Both the position numbers and the translations under genes were made by a program. The notes beneath the pieces were generated by a model. The model was given only the letters and a program-made list of their open reading frames with translations, did not search any database and was not told the DNA's origin. 64,000 bases of DNA from Pseudomonas sp. SID14000. GTDB lineage: Bacteria > Pseudomonadota > Gammaproteobacteria > Pseudomonadales > Pseudomonadaceae. Positions within the stretch are counted from its first letter, which is position 1. The number at the start of each line of letters is the position of its first letter. The DNA lies in assembly GCF_002165135.1 (NCBI RefSeq), contig NZ_NFZQ01000001.1, forward strand, positions 124,001 to 188,000. The letters run 5' to 3'. Positions 46,434 to 55,145 of the stretch are shown piece by piece.

Positions 46434-49205
46434 GTGCGTCGGCTTCGGATTGCCTCAGCTCTGATCGTCAGCTTGCTGACCTTGCTCTGCATGTTCCCGG
46501 CTGCGGCCGAACATGAAGGAGGCTGGGCAGTTCTGCTCGACGAACAGGCCAACCTGCAACTGAGCGACGTGCGCTCCGAGCGTTACCGCAACCAGTTCAG
46601 TCCGCTGGTCCTCGCCAACCTTGATGCCGCTCCTGCGGAACAGGCCCTTTGGCTGCACTACCGCCTGGCGCCCGGCGACCAGGAACAAATGCTGCGGGTT
46701 TTCGCGCCAGACCTTTCTGGCCTGGACCTCTACGCCCTTGAGGGCGACAAACTTCTGCGTCAGCTGCACCACGGGCGCCAGGCCGGCAGTGCCAGCCCGA
46801 CCTTGCGTGGCAGCGACCATGTACTGCCCCTGCCCAACAGCAAGCAACCCCTGGATATCTACCTGCGACTGGTGTCCGAGCACCAGCTGCGCCCGGCCAT
46901 CAGCCTGGAGCCTGCGGCCGTGGCCGCCTCCGACCAGCGCCAGCCGCTGCTGTTCGGCATGCTGTTCGGCGGCCTGGTGATGCTGATCATGCACAACCTG
47001 ATCCGCTTCCTCTACAGCCGTTCCAGTACCGCCCTGATCCTGGCGCTGTACCATGGCCTGATGCTGCTCAGCGGCCTGATCCTGCTGAACCTCAGCGGCC
47101 CTTGGTGGCACGTGTGGCATAGCGCGCAAACGCCCGCCGCGTACCTGACGCTGGTCCTGGCCGGCCTGGCCGGGCTGTATTTCACCCAGCATTTCTTCTC
47201 GCCATGCAACTCGCCACGGCTTAACCGCCTGCTACAGGGCGAAATGCTACTGGTCGGGGTGAGCGGGCTGGTGTTGCTGTTCGTCGACACCCTGCCGCTC
47301 AACCTGATGACCTATGCCCTGATGGCCCTGGGCAGCGTGAGCATGTTGCTGGTCAGCAGCTACCACTGGTACAAGGGCTATGCACCGTCACGCCTGTTCA
47401 GCCTGGCCATGGTGGTGTTCAACCTTGGTGGCCTGGTGCTGCTGCCGGCGCTGCTGGGCCTGACCCGCACCTCGACACCTTGGCTGCTGTGCATCCTGCT
47501 GGGCCTGACCGTGGTTAGCGGCCTGCTTCTCAACCTGGCGGTCAGCGAACGCCTGCGGCGCATGAGCGAGGAGCGCTTCAGCGCCAGTCGCGCCCTGGCC
47601 GCCAGCGACGCCGAAATCAACGCCAAGGCCGAGTTCCTGGCCAAGATCAGCCACGAAATCCGCACCCCCATGAACGGTGTGCTGGGCATGACCGAGCTGC
47701 TGCTGGGCACGCCGCTGTCGGTCAAGCAGCGCGACTACGTCCAGACCATTCACAGCGCCGGCAACGAACTGCTCACGCTGATCAACGAAATTCTCGACAT
47801 TTCCAAGCTGGAATCCCGGCAGATCGAACTGGATGACGTGCAGTTCGACCTCAATGCGCTGATCGAGGATTGCCTGAACATCTTCCGCGCCAAGGCCGAG
47901 CAGCAGAACATCGAGCTGATCAGTTTCACCCAGCCGCAAGTACCACGGGTAATTAGCGGCGACCCGACGCGCCTGCGCCAAGCCTTGTCGAGCCTGCTCG
48001 AAAACGCCCTGAAAAATACCGATCAGGGCGAGATCCTGCTGGTAGTGGCGCTGGACCAGCGTGGCGAGGTACCGCGTCTGCGCATCGCCGTGCAGGACAG
48101 CGGTGAACCGTTGCCCGCCGCCGAGCGCGAAGCCTTGCTGCAGGCCGAGCTGCACAGCCACCACTTCCTGTCCAGCAACAAGCTGGGCGGCCACCTGGGG
48201 CTGGTCATCGCCAAGCAACTGATCGGCCTGATGCAAGGCGAGTTCGGCATCAAGAGCAGCACCGGCATGGGCAACACCCTGTGGCTGACCCTGCCGCTTG
48301 ATCCTTCGCGACTGGAACAGCCACCGGCCGACCTCGACAGCCCGCTGCGTGATGCGCGCGTACTGGTAGTGGACGACAACGATACCTGCCGCAAGGTGCT
48401 GGTACAGCAGTGCAGCGCCTGGGGCATGAATGTCAGCGCGGTTCCATCGGGCAAGGAAGCCCTGGCCCTGCTACGCACCAAGGCCCACCTGCGCGACTAC
48501 TTCGATGCCGTGCTGCTGGACCAGAACATGCCCGGCATGACCGGCATGCAACTGGCCGCCAAGATCAAGGAAGACCCGAGCCTTAACCACGACATCCTGG
48601 TAGTGATGCTCACCGGCATCAGCAACGCGCCGAGCAAGGTCATTGCGCGCAACGCCGGGGTCAAGCGGATCCTCGCAAAACCGGTGGCCGGCTACACGCT
48701 GAAAACCACCTTGGCCGAAGAGCTGGCCCAGCGCGGCCGCGAGCAAGCCGTACCGGCCAGTTTGCCCGGCATCCCCCAGGCCCTGGACCTGCCCGGCGAT
48801 TTCCGCGTACTGGTCGCCGAGGACAACAGCATCTCGACCAAGGTGATCCGCGGCATGCTCGGCAAGCTCAACCTCGAGCCCGACACCGCCAGCAATGGCG
48901 AAGAGGCCTTGCAGGCGATGAAGGCGCAGCGATATGACCTGGTGCTGATGGACTGCGAGATGCCGATACTGGACGGTTTCTCGGCCACCCAGCAGCTACG
49001 CGCCTGGGAAACGGCCAACCAGCGCCAGCGCACTCCGGTGGTGGCGCTGACCGCGCACATTCTGGCCGAACACAAGGAACGCGCCCGTCTGGCGGGCATG
49101 GACGGGCACATGGCCAAGCCGGTGGAGTTGTCGCAGTTGCGCGAGCTGATCCAGTACTGGGCCAATCACCGGGAAGCCAAGGTGGATCCGGTGCATAGTT
49201 CCTGA
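46434..49205 (+). CDS. retS: Hybrid sensor kinase RetS
   Basis: The 923-residue product has a signal peptide (1-25), a DISMED2 periplasmic domain (about 35-160) and a 7TM-DISM region (about 172-370). HisKA follows with His407 in FLAKISHEIRTP, then a HATPase domain and two receivers with Asp696 (LLDQNMP) and Asp840 (LMDCEMP). The same gene sits beside purD in P. aeruginosa, where RetS binds GacS and blocks the Gac/Rsm switch to biofilm growth. The G1 box here is DSGEPL, without the usual second glycine, so catalysis is doubtful. The start is a GTG with AAGGG 8 nt upstream. Confidence 0.9.
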   Translation: MRRLRIASALIVSLLTLLCMFPAAAEHEGGWAVLLDEQANLQLSDVRSERYRNQFSPLVLANLDAAPAEQALWLHYRLAPGDQEQMLRVFAPDLSGLDLYALEGDKLLRQLHHGRQAGSASPTLRGSDHVLPLPNSKQPLDIYLRLVSEHQLRPAISLEPAAVAASDQRQPLLFGMLFGGLVMLIMHNLIRFLYSRSSTALILALYHGLMLLSGLILLNLSGPWWHVWHSAQTPAAYLTLVLAGLAGLYFTQHFFSPCNSPRLNRLLQGEMLLVGVSGLVLLFVDTLPLNLMTYALMALGSVSMLLVSSYHWYKGYAPSRLFSLAMVVFNLGGLVLLPALLGLTRTSTPWLLCILLGLTVVSGLLLNLAVSERLRRMSEERFSASRALAASDAEINAKAEFLAKISHEIRTPMNGVLGMTELLLGTPLSVKQRDYVQTIHSAGNELLTLINEILDISKLESRQIELDDVQFDLNALIEDCLNIFRAKAEQQNIELISFTQPQVPRVISGDPTRLRQALSSLLENALKNTDQGEILLVVALDQRGEVPRLRIAVQDSGEPLPAAEREALLQAELHSHHFLSSNKLGGHLGLVIAKQLIGLMQGEFGIKSSTGMGNTLWLTLPLDPSRLEQPPADLDSPLRDARVLVVDDNDTCRKVLVQQCSAWGMNVSAVPSGKEALALLRTKAHLRDYFDAVLLDQNMPGMTGMQLAAKIKEDPSLNHDILVVMLTGISNAPSKVIARNAGVKRILAKPVAGYTLKTTLAEELAQRGREQAVPASLPGIPQALDLPGDFRVLVAEDNSISTKVIRGMLGKLNLEPDTASNGEEALQAMKAQRYDLVLMDCEMPILDGFSATQQLRAWETANQRQRTPVVALTAHILAEHKERARLAGMDGHMAKPVELSQLRELIQYWANHREAKVDPVHSS

Positions 49206-49213
49206 CCTGAGGC

Positions 49214-49325
49214 GCCTGTACCGGCCTCTTCGCGGGTGAACCCGCTCCCACAGGGATAGCATTGCCTTCAGGCCTTGTGCAGTACCTGTGGGAGCGGGTT
49301 TACCCGCGAAGAGGCCGGCACAGGC
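49214..49325. repeat. REP inverted pair after retS
   Basis: GCCTGTACCGGCCTCTTCGC and the facing GCGAAGAGGCCGGCACAGGC are complementary over nearly their whole length, with GCGGGTGAACCCGC and GCGGGTTTACCCGC cores. The pair lies in the 177-bp gap between retS and marC. Confidence 0.87.
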
Positions 49326-49382
49326 TATCAATAGAATCTGCTGATAAACTCTGCCCAGCCATAACTGCCTGGACTAGCCCCC

Positions 49383-49979
49383 ATGCTCCATGAGTTGTTC
49401 AGCGTCTACCTGAAAATGCTTGTGCTCTACAGCCCGTTCTTCGTGCTGTCGTGCTTCATCAGCCTGACCCGCGGCCACTCCAGCAAAGAGCGCAAGCAGC
49501 TGGCCTGGAAGGTGGCCATCGCCGCGCTCATCGCCAGTGTCCTGCTGTACCTGTTCGGCCGGGCGATCTTCGGCATTTTCGGCATCACCGCCGACGCCTT
49601 CCGCATCGGCGCCGGCAGCGTGCTGTTCATCTCGGCCCTGGGCATGGCCCAAGGCAAGTCCGCGGTACAAGCCGACAACGTGCAGCAGGATGTCACCATC
49701 GTGCCGCTGACCATCCCGCTGACCGTCGGCCCGGGCACCATCGGTGCACTGCTGGTAATGGGTGTCGGCCACCCGCACTGGGACGACAAGCTGCTGGCCA
49801 TCATCAGCATCGCCCTGGCCTGCTTCACCGTGGGCCTGGTGCTGTACCTGTCGCACCGTATCGAGCGCATCCTCGGCGACCAGGGCCTGCAGATCGTCAG
49901 CCGCCTGATGGGGCTGTTCGTCTGCGCCCTGGCTGCACAGATCATCTTCACAGGCATCAAAGGCTACCTCGCGCCCTAG
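49383..49979 (+). CDS. MarC-family membrane protein
   Basis: This 198-residue protein of the MarC/UPF0056 family has six membrane helices. Family landmarks are the N-terminal helix with SPFFVLSCFISLTRG, the GSVLFISALGMAQG segment near 77-90 and PLTIPLTVGPGTIGALLVMG near 112-131. The function is unknown; the old link to antibiotic resistance in E. coli was not upheld. Its stop codon TAG (49977-49979) overlaps the stop of the convergent cassette gene on the other strand. Confidence 0.88.
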   Translation: MLHELFSVYLKMLVLYSPFFVLSCFISLTRGHSSKERKQLAWKVAIAALIASVLLYLFGRAIFGIFGITADAFRIGAGSVLFISALGMAQGKSAVQADNVQQDVTIVPLTIPLTVGPGTIGALLVMGVGHPHWDDKLLAIISIALACFTVGLVLYLSHRIERILGDQGLQIVSRLMGLFVCALAAQIIFTGIKGYLAP

Positions 49980-50599
49980 ATGTCGAAATCCAGTATGCGC
50001 TGCAAGGAAACCTGCACGACGCGATCCTGAACCTTGGGCAAGAAACTCTGCTCGAAAGCCAGGATGTTGAAGCGTATCAACTCCGCTCGCACATTCTTGA
50101 GGCTGCGCTTGTGGCTGATGAAGCCCGTCCGGAACGCCGAACGATTATCCGTTTCGTGATACAGCACCATGTCGACACGATTCGCCCCTGCAGGCGCGCA
50201 GGGCAGCAATTGAAAATGCTGCCGCTCATAGGCACAGCGCTCAAGCGATTGCAGAACCGGCGGCTTGGTCAACAGCTTGCGCATGGACTGGCCACTTGCC
50301 GAGGCAAAATGATCGCCGGCGGTTGCGGCAATGGTTTCAAGCACCTTGTCGGTTTGCCTGGCCCGGCCCTCCTCAGGCCAGTGCACCTGCTCGGCAGAAA
50401 CTGCGTCCCAGCCCATGAATTTCAGCTGGTTGCGGTAGTAGGCCAACCAGTCCTGGATCAGCCCTTCCTTGTACGCCGTCTCGGTGGCCCGCTCAGCCAT
50501 CGCCAGGGCAAGCCGCACTTTGTTTTTCTGCGCAGTGGGAATACCCGGCAGAAACGAAACAATCCCTGCGCCGATCACAGCAGATATGGCTTCACTCAT
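49976..50599 (-). CDS. Cassette protein C, unknown function (207 residues)
   Basis: I do not recognise a named family. The protein has no convincing signal peptide or membrane helix beyond a weakly hydrophobic N-terminus (about 5-18). It carries the motif W51-x10-M62-G63-W64, the same spacing as in the two upstream proteins, and ends LQRILDFDI, matching ENILQYDI at the end of protein A. AGGAG is 6 nt before the ATG. The first 8 nt overlap the end of gene B, so the two are translationally coupled. Its stop overlaps that of marC in the shared CTAG. Local GC is about 50-58% in hand-counted 60-nt samples, below the flanks. Confidence 0.72.
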   Translation of the reverse strand: MSEAISAVIGAGIVSFLPGIPTAQKNKVRLALAMAERATETAYKEGLIQDWLAYYRNQLKFMGWDAVSAEQVHWPEEGRARQTDKVLETIAATAGDHFASASGQSMRKLLTKPPVLQSLERCAYERQHFQLLPCAPAGANRVDMVLYHETDNRSAFRTGFISHKRSLKNVRAELIRFNILAFEQSFLPKVQDRVVQVSLQRILDFDI

Positions 50600-51272
50600 G
50601 TTGTGCTCCTGTTACTGGTGCATGAGGGTCGAACCGATACTCCCCCTGTGCATCCTTGGTTTTCATCAATGCCTGCAGTTCATCTCGCTGACGTTGGAAA
50701 CGCCCGTTATCCAGCAGCAAGGAAACGCCATTGAACCTGGCTTCGCCCTCCAACGCCTTTTCGACCAGCAGCATGTCCCGCGGGGTGCCGGCGATCGGCT
50801 CGTCGAATTGCAGGGTGATACTGCAAAGGTCGAGCGCCGGCCCCGGCTTGAGCAAGCCAAGCTCGATCACCAGCTGCGAACCCTGCGTGCTGAACTTCAG
50901 TTGGTGGCGAAAACCTTCGATTGATCGGCTCAGGCCACTCTTTACTGCAGCCAGCACGGCCTCATGTCGGATCGAGCGCATCTTCAGCCACGCTTCGAGT
51001 GGCTGTATCTGCGAGCCACGCACGGGTTGCCCCAACTGTTTCAGGTCATGCGTACCGGCTAGCTTGATCCAGCCCAGTTGTCGGTATGCCTCGCGATAGG
51101 TGTCATACCAGGCTTCATAGTTCTCAAAGCGTGACCCCGCACGCCTATTGGCCACCAACTGGGCGTAAAGGATCGAGTCGAAGGCGGCCTGACGCTGAAT
51201 CTGGCCAGTGTCTGCGCGATACAGTAATGCCGTTCCGCCAATCAACATGAGTTGTTCAGCTGCTCTGTCCAT
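50592..51272 (-). CDS. Cassette protein B, unknown function (226 residues)
   Basis: No known family is recognised. Residues 8-68 align by eye with protein A (LMLIGGTALL, then SILYAQLVANR, then W55-Y56-x9-L66-G67-W68). The later segment ARFNGVSLLLDNGRFQRQRDEL resembles the C-terminal strand-helix of A and C, but B then has about 25 extra polar residues instead of the acidic DI end. It has no signal peptide. GAGG lies 7 nt before the ATG. It follows gene A after 56 nt that contain a 20-nt perfect palindrome, and overlaps gene C by 8 nt. Confidence 0.72.
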   Translation of the reverse strand: MDRAAEQLMLIGGTALLYRADTGQIQRQAAFDSILYAQLVANRRAGSRFENYEAWYDTYREAYRQLGWIKLAGTHDLKQLGQPVRGSQIQPLEAWLKMRSIRHEAVLAAVKSGLSRSIEGFRHQLKFSTQGSQLVIELGLLKPGPALDLCSITLQFDEPIAGTPRDMLLVEKALEGEARFNGVSLLLDNGRFQRQRDELQALMKTKDAQGEYRFDPHAPVTGAQHE

Positions 51273-51302
51273 TGTATTGCCTCGTCACAAAGACCCGAAC
51301 AA

Positions 51303-51322
51303 GGCGGCGTTGCAACGCCGCC
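51303..51322 (-). terminator. 20-nt perfect palindrome between cassette genes A and B
   Basis: GGCGGCGTTGCAACGCCGCC is a perfect palindrome. On the coding (minus) strand it is followed by TTGTTCGGGTCTTTG, a modest U-rich stretch. It lies 7 nt past the stop of gene A and 31 nt before gene B, so it could lower expression of B and C relative to A. Confidence 0.55.
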
Positions 51323-51328
51323 CTGCGA

Positions 51329-52009
51329 TCAGATGTCGTACTGGAGAATGTTCTCGACACTGCGCACGCCGAGTTTGTTTTCCACGGTTTCGCGGATTTT
51401 GTCGTAGACGAAGGTGTTGAGGGTAAGCACAGCCGTGCCGGCGTAGTAGTGGGTCTTGTCCAGCTTCCACTGGATACCCAGGATGTCATCATCCAGCTGC
51501 GGGGCAGACGCCTGGATGCAACTCACCACCATGACCACATCGTTGTTATCGGTTTCGATGCAGGCCGCCATCCCGACCATGCCCCTGGCCTTGTTCTTGC
51601 GTTTGTGGTCGAGCACCTTGGCGTCATTTTCGACGGTAGTCAGTTTGTCGAAGGCCATCTTGGCCAGCTCACCCAACTTGGTACCCCCCAGCATTGCATT
51701 CCCCACCACACCGATCGCCCGTACAGCGACAGCGCCTACGGTGACAGACAGTTCCGCCGAGGTTTCCAGTTCGAAACTACGCTTGGGGATGGTAAAGCCA
51801 AGATCACGCATGACATCGATGAACCGCTCGTACCACTCCCTGCTCTGCTTTTCGGCATCGAAGGATTTGTCAGCCACCAAGGTGGCAAAGTGGAAGGCAT
51901 TCTTTACGTCATGACGGCTTTGCGAAGACATGCCTGCGCCGCAGGCCAGCAGGTTGCCTTCGACCAGAATGGCCGCGTCAGTGGTAGTGACTTGTGTTTC
52001 TTCGGACAT
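51329..52009 (-). CDS. Cassette protein A, unknown function (226 residues)
   Basis: This is the first gene of a three-gene minus-strand cassette. No family is recognised. It has no signal peptide; residues 84-110 are moderately hydrophobic and alanine/glycine/valine-rich (VTVGAVAVRAIGVVGNAML), possibly a membrane-active or buried helix. The shared motif is FATLVADK, then W59-Y60-x9-L70-G71-F72. The C-terminal half looks beta-rich (VVMVVSCIQA, then TAVLTLNTFVYDKIRETVEN) and ends ENILQYDI. AGGAG precedes the ATG by 7 nt. A hairpin (52025-52052) separates it from cobJ. GC is lower than in the cob genes. Confidence 0.75.
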   Translation of the reverse strand: MSEETQVTTTDAAILVEGNLLACGAGMSSQSRHDVKNAFHFATLVADKSFDAEKQSREWYERFIDVMRDLGFTIPKRSFELETSAELSVTVGAVAVRAIGVVGNAMLGGTKLGELAKMAFDKLTTVENDAKVLDHKRKNKARGMVGMAACIETDNNDVVMVVSCIQASAPQLDDDILGIQWKLDKTHYYAGTAVLTLNTFVYDKIRETVENKLGVRSVENILQYDI

Positions 52010-52024
52010 GTGGAAACTCCTAGA

Positions 52025-52052
52025 TGGTTGCCCCTTGAGTCAGGGGCAACCA
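52025..52052 (-). terminator. Hairpin between cobJ and the cassette
   Basis: TGGTTGCCCC and GGGGCAACCA form a perfect 10-bp stem with an 8-nt loop, 50 nt after the cobJ stop and 15 nt before the ATG of cassette gene A. No T-run follows on the minus strand, so it is either an inefficient terminator or a hairpin near the ribosome-binding site of gene A. Confidence 0.5.
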
Positions 52053-52102
52053 CCTTAGCCAGCGCGCCCACGATGCAGCGCGCTGAAGGGTTTCCGGTGC
52101 AA

Positions 52103-53785
52103 CTAGTTGGCCGACGGGTACCAACGCGGCGTGTAGGCCCACATTCCACCCGACAGGCGAGGAAATACGCAGGTTGTCGAGGAGCCCACCAACACCATGG
52201 TGCGCATATCGACCATTTCCGGCAGCAGTTCGGCCAATGTGACGACCTTCAGCGTCTGCCCCGGCCTACCAATGTCACGGCCAAGGACTACAGGCGTGTT
52301 CCCCTCGCGGTGCCGGCGCACGACCTCCAGCGCCACCCCAAGCTGGTGCGGCCTGGCCTTGGAAATCGGGTTGTAGAACGCCAGCACCAGGTCAGCCTGG
52401 GCCGCCAGGTCCAGACGCCTTTCAATGATCGACCACGGTTTGAGGTTGTCCGACAGCGACATCACGCAGAAGTCATGCCCCAGCGGCGCGCCTGCCTGGG
52501 CGGCCGTCGCCAGCGAGGCCGACACCCCCGGCAAAATCTCGAGATCCACCCGGTGCCAGGCCGGGTCAGTGGACTCGTGCAGCGCTTCAAGTACCGCAGC
52601 CGCCATGGCGAACACGCCCGGGTCGCCCGACGACACCACCACCACCGAACGGCCCTGGGCCGCCAGTTGAAAGGCATGCCGGGCACGCTGCATCTCTTCA
52701 CGGTTGTCGGTGCAGTGCAGCACCTGGTCGTCACGGAACGGACCGGCCATGCGCACGTAGGTTTCGTAACCGAGCACATCCTCGGCCCGCGCCAGTTCAG
52801 CCTTGACCGCCGGCACCATCAGTTCGGCAGCACCCGGCCCCAGGCCGATGACCGCCAGGCGACCGCGACGACGGCCAACCTGTGCCACCTCGACCGGGGC
52901 AGGCGCTACCGCGATGACCACGTCTTCCACCTCGATCAGTTGTGCAGCGGGCAATGCCGCAGCAACCATGCCGGCCAAATCATGCGCCTTGGCGGCAAAG
53001 CGCAAGGCAACACCCAGGGCCTGTGCCGCTTCGTGCAGGGTGCTATCGGCCATGGTTTGCTCGTCGGCCAGCAGGCAGGCCACTGCAGGCTCGGCGATGC
53101 CGGCCTGCTGCAATGCCGAACGAATACTGGCCAGACTACCGCCAGCAACACCCACTACCACCGAACGCGGGTGGATCAGCAGCTCGTCGCGGCTGGCCGG
53201 ACGCGCCTGGTGCCCCACATGGATGGTACGCCGGGCCGCCTCACTGGCAGGCAACTGCGCCTGCTGCAGCCACGGCGCGTCACCTTCGATGCGCACCGTC
53301 TCGCCAGCCAGCAGGTCGGAGACGAAGCGCTTGCCTTGCTCGATATCCGCCAGGGCATAGCCCTGCGGCGGGTTCAGCAGGCAGGTGCCGAAACGCAATT
53401 CGCCACTGGTGGTGATGGCCGCAGCAACGCCCAATGCCTCGGCGATTTCGCGCGCCATCACGTTCACACCGCCAAGGCCCCCGAGCAGTGGCACTACGGC
53501 ACTGCCGTCTTCGGCCACGGCCAGTACCGGTGGCTCGACACCTTTCTCGCTGAGCAGGCTGGCCAGGCTGCGGATGACGATACCCGCGGCGCACAGGGCG
53601 ATGATCGGCGTGTCCTGCTGGTACAGCCCACGCAGGGTATCGCCGAACGCGGTGTAACAAAGGTCGGCACCCTCGACCCGGCCTTCCAGGCCATGGATCG
53701 ATGCCTGTGGATAACACTGCTGGATACGCTGCGCCGTGGCCAGGCTGCCCTGGCCAAGGATGACGATCGCCGGTGCCCGGTGCAT
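52103..53785 (-). CDS. cobJ: CbiG/CobE-CobJ fusion: precorrin-3B C17-methyltransferase
   Basis: This 560-residue protein joins two corrin-pathway modules. The N-terminal part (about 1-300) is CbiG-like, with a CbiG N-domain (LCAAGIVIRSLASLLSEKG, PLLGGLGGVNVMAREIA) and a CobE-type C-domain (VVVGVAGGSL). The C-terminal part (about 309-545) is the CobJ methyltransferase (LAVIGLGPGAAELM, VVSSGDPGVFAMA) that contracts the ring at C17. I use the ATG at 53785, which has AGGG at suitable spacing; in-frame ATGs at 53791 and 53800 are possible. cobI ends 2 nt upstream. Confidence 0.92.
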   Translation of the reverse strand: MHRAPAIVILGQGSLATAQRIQQCYPQASIHGLEGRVEGADLCYTAFGDTLRGLYQQDTPIIALCAAGIVIRSLASLLSEKGVEPPVLAVAEDGSAVVPLLGGLGGVNVMAREIAEALGVAAAITTSGELRFGTCLLNPPQGYALADIEQGKRFVSDLLAGETVRIEGDAPWLQQAQLPASEAARRTIHVGHQARPASRDELLIHPRSVVVGVAGGSLASIRSALQQAGIAEPAVACLLADEQTMADSTLHEAAQALGVALRFAAKAHDLAGMVAAALPAAQLIEVEDVVIAVAPAPVEVAQVGRRRGRLAVIGLGPGAAELMVPAVKAELARAEDVLGYETYVRMAGPFRDDQVLHCTDNREEMQRARHAFQLAAQGRSVVVVSSGDPGVFAMAAAVLEALHESTDPAWHRVDLEILPGVSASLATAAQAGAPLGHDFCVMSLSDNLKPWSIIERRLDLAAQADLVLAFYNPISKARPHQLGVALEVVRRHREGNTPVVLGRDIGRPGQTLKVVTLAELLPEMVDMRTMVLVGSSTTCVFPRLSGGMWAYTPRWYPSAN

Positions 53786-53787
53786 GT

Positions 53788-54522
53788 TCATCCCTGCCAT
53801 TTTTCACCCGGCACGATGATCAGCGAGAAGTACGGCGACGACTGCGGGTCGACCTGGTCCAGCGGCACGATCTTCTGGTTGGCCATGGTTGCCCGCTCCA
53901 CATACAGTGCGCGCCCGTCCAGGCCCAGTTCGGCCAGCACTTCGCGCACCTTGGGGAAGTTGCGGCCAAGCTTCATGATCACCGCCGCGTCGGCGTCGGC
54001 CAGGCGACGTTTGAGCTCTTCGGCCGGCAACACACCAGACAGCACCGACAGGCTCTGGTTGCGGTACACCAGCGGTGCGCCCAGTACCGAGGCGCCACCG
54101 AGCATCGAGCAGACGCCTGGGATCACTTCGGCCTCGTAGCGCTGCGCCAGGCGGTCGTGCAGGTACATGTAGGAACCGTAGAAGAACGGGTCGCCTTCAC
54201 AGATCACCGCCACGTCGCGACCGGCATCCAGGTGCTCGGCTACCTGCACGCTGGCCTCGTCGTAGAAGTCGCTGATCACCTGTTCATAGGACAGCGGCGC
54301 CGGCAAGGCTTCGGTGGTTACCGGGTAGACCAGCGGCAGCAAGGTCTGCTCGGGCTGCAGGTGCGCCTCGATAATGCCGAAGGCATTGCCACGCTTGCCC
54401 TTGGCCACGAAGTAGCCGACCACCGGTGCTTCACGCAGCAGGCGCAGGGCCTTGAGGGTAATCAGTTCAGGGTCGCCAGGGCCTACGCCCAGGCCCAACA
54501 GACGTCCACGCGGTGTCATCAT
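53788..54522 (-). CDS. cobI: Precorrin-2 C20-methyltransferase
   Basis: CobI (244 residues) methylates precorrin-2 at C20 using SAM. Family motifs are [18 protein letters not shown] at 8-25, the [15 protein letters not shown] loop and [12 protein letters not shown]. The ATG at 54522 overlaps the cobH stop (ATGA); an ATG directly after it is an alternative start. It lies second to last in the operon cobG-cobH-cobI-cobJ. Confidence 0.96.
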   Translation of the reverse strand: MMTPRGRLLGLGVGPGDPELITLKALRLLREAPVVGYFVAKGKRGNAFGIIEAHLQPEQTLLPLVYPVTTEALPAPLSYEQVISDFYDEASVQVAEHLDAGRDVAVICEGDPFFYGSYMYLHDRLAQRYEAEVIPGVCSMLGGASVLGAPLVYRNQSLSVLSGVLPAEELKRRLADADAAVIMKLGRNFPKVREVLAELGLDGRALYVERATMANQKIVPLDQVDPQSSPYFSLIIVPGEKWQG

Positions 54523-55145
54523 TCCACCTCCGTGGCCAGGGCATTGACCGCTGCGGCGGCCATCGCGCTGCCGCCCAGGCGGCCCTGCATGATCACGAAC
54601 GGCACGCCACGGCTGTCAGCAGCGAGCATCGCCTTGGACTCGGCGGCGCCGACGAAACCGACCGGAAAGCCGAGGATCAGCGCCGGTTTGGGTGCGCCGG
54701 CGTCGAGCATTTCCAGCAGGTAGAACAGCGCAGTAGGCGCGTTGCCGATCACCACCACACTGCCTTCCAGGTGTGGTCGCCACAGCTCCAGTGCCACGGC
54801 GGAACGGGTGTTGCCGGCGTCTTTCGCCAGGCCCGGTACGCTCGGGTCGCGCAGGGTACAGATGACCTTGTTGTCGGCCGGCAGGCGGGCGCGGGTGATG
54901 CCTTCGGCGACCATGTGCGCATCGCACAGGATCGGCGCGCCGTTCAGCAGCGCCTCGCGCCCGGCCCGACCGGCGCCTTCGGAGAACTGCAGGCCATCGA
55001 TGGCGTCGACCATGCCACAGGCGTGGATTACGCGCACGGCGAGCTTTTCGAGGTCTGCGGGGATCCGCTCGAGTCGGGCTTCCTCGCGGATGATCCGGAA
55101 GGAGTTGCGATAGATCTCCTGACCATCGCGGATGTAGTCAATCAT
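54519..55145 (-). CDS. cobH: Precorrin-8X methylmutase
   Basis: CobH (208 residues) moves the C11 methyl to C12, forming hydrogenobyrinate. The start [20 protein letters not shown] and the segments VIHACGM (with the catalytic His), [11 protein letters not shown] and [13 protein letters not shown] are typical of the family. The start at 55145 overlaps the end of cobG by 8 nt. A longer frame from 55187 is out of keeping with the family. Confidence 0.96.
   Translation of the reverse strand: MIDYIRDGQEIYRNSFRIIREEARLERIPADLEKLAVRVIHACGMVDAIDGLQFSEGAGRAGREALLNGAPILCDAHMVAEGITRARLPADNKVICTLRDPSVPGLAKDAGNTRSAVALELWRPHLEGSVVVIGNAPTALFYLLEMLDAGAPKPALILGFPVGFVGAAESKAMLAADSRGVPFVIMQGRLGGSAMAAAAVNALATEVE

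Noticed and set aside
51272..54139. 955-residue plus-strand frame opposite the cassette and cob genes
   Set aside because: It crosses several real minus-strand genes with good ribosome-binding sites and overlapping starts, and its translation has no recognisable domain.
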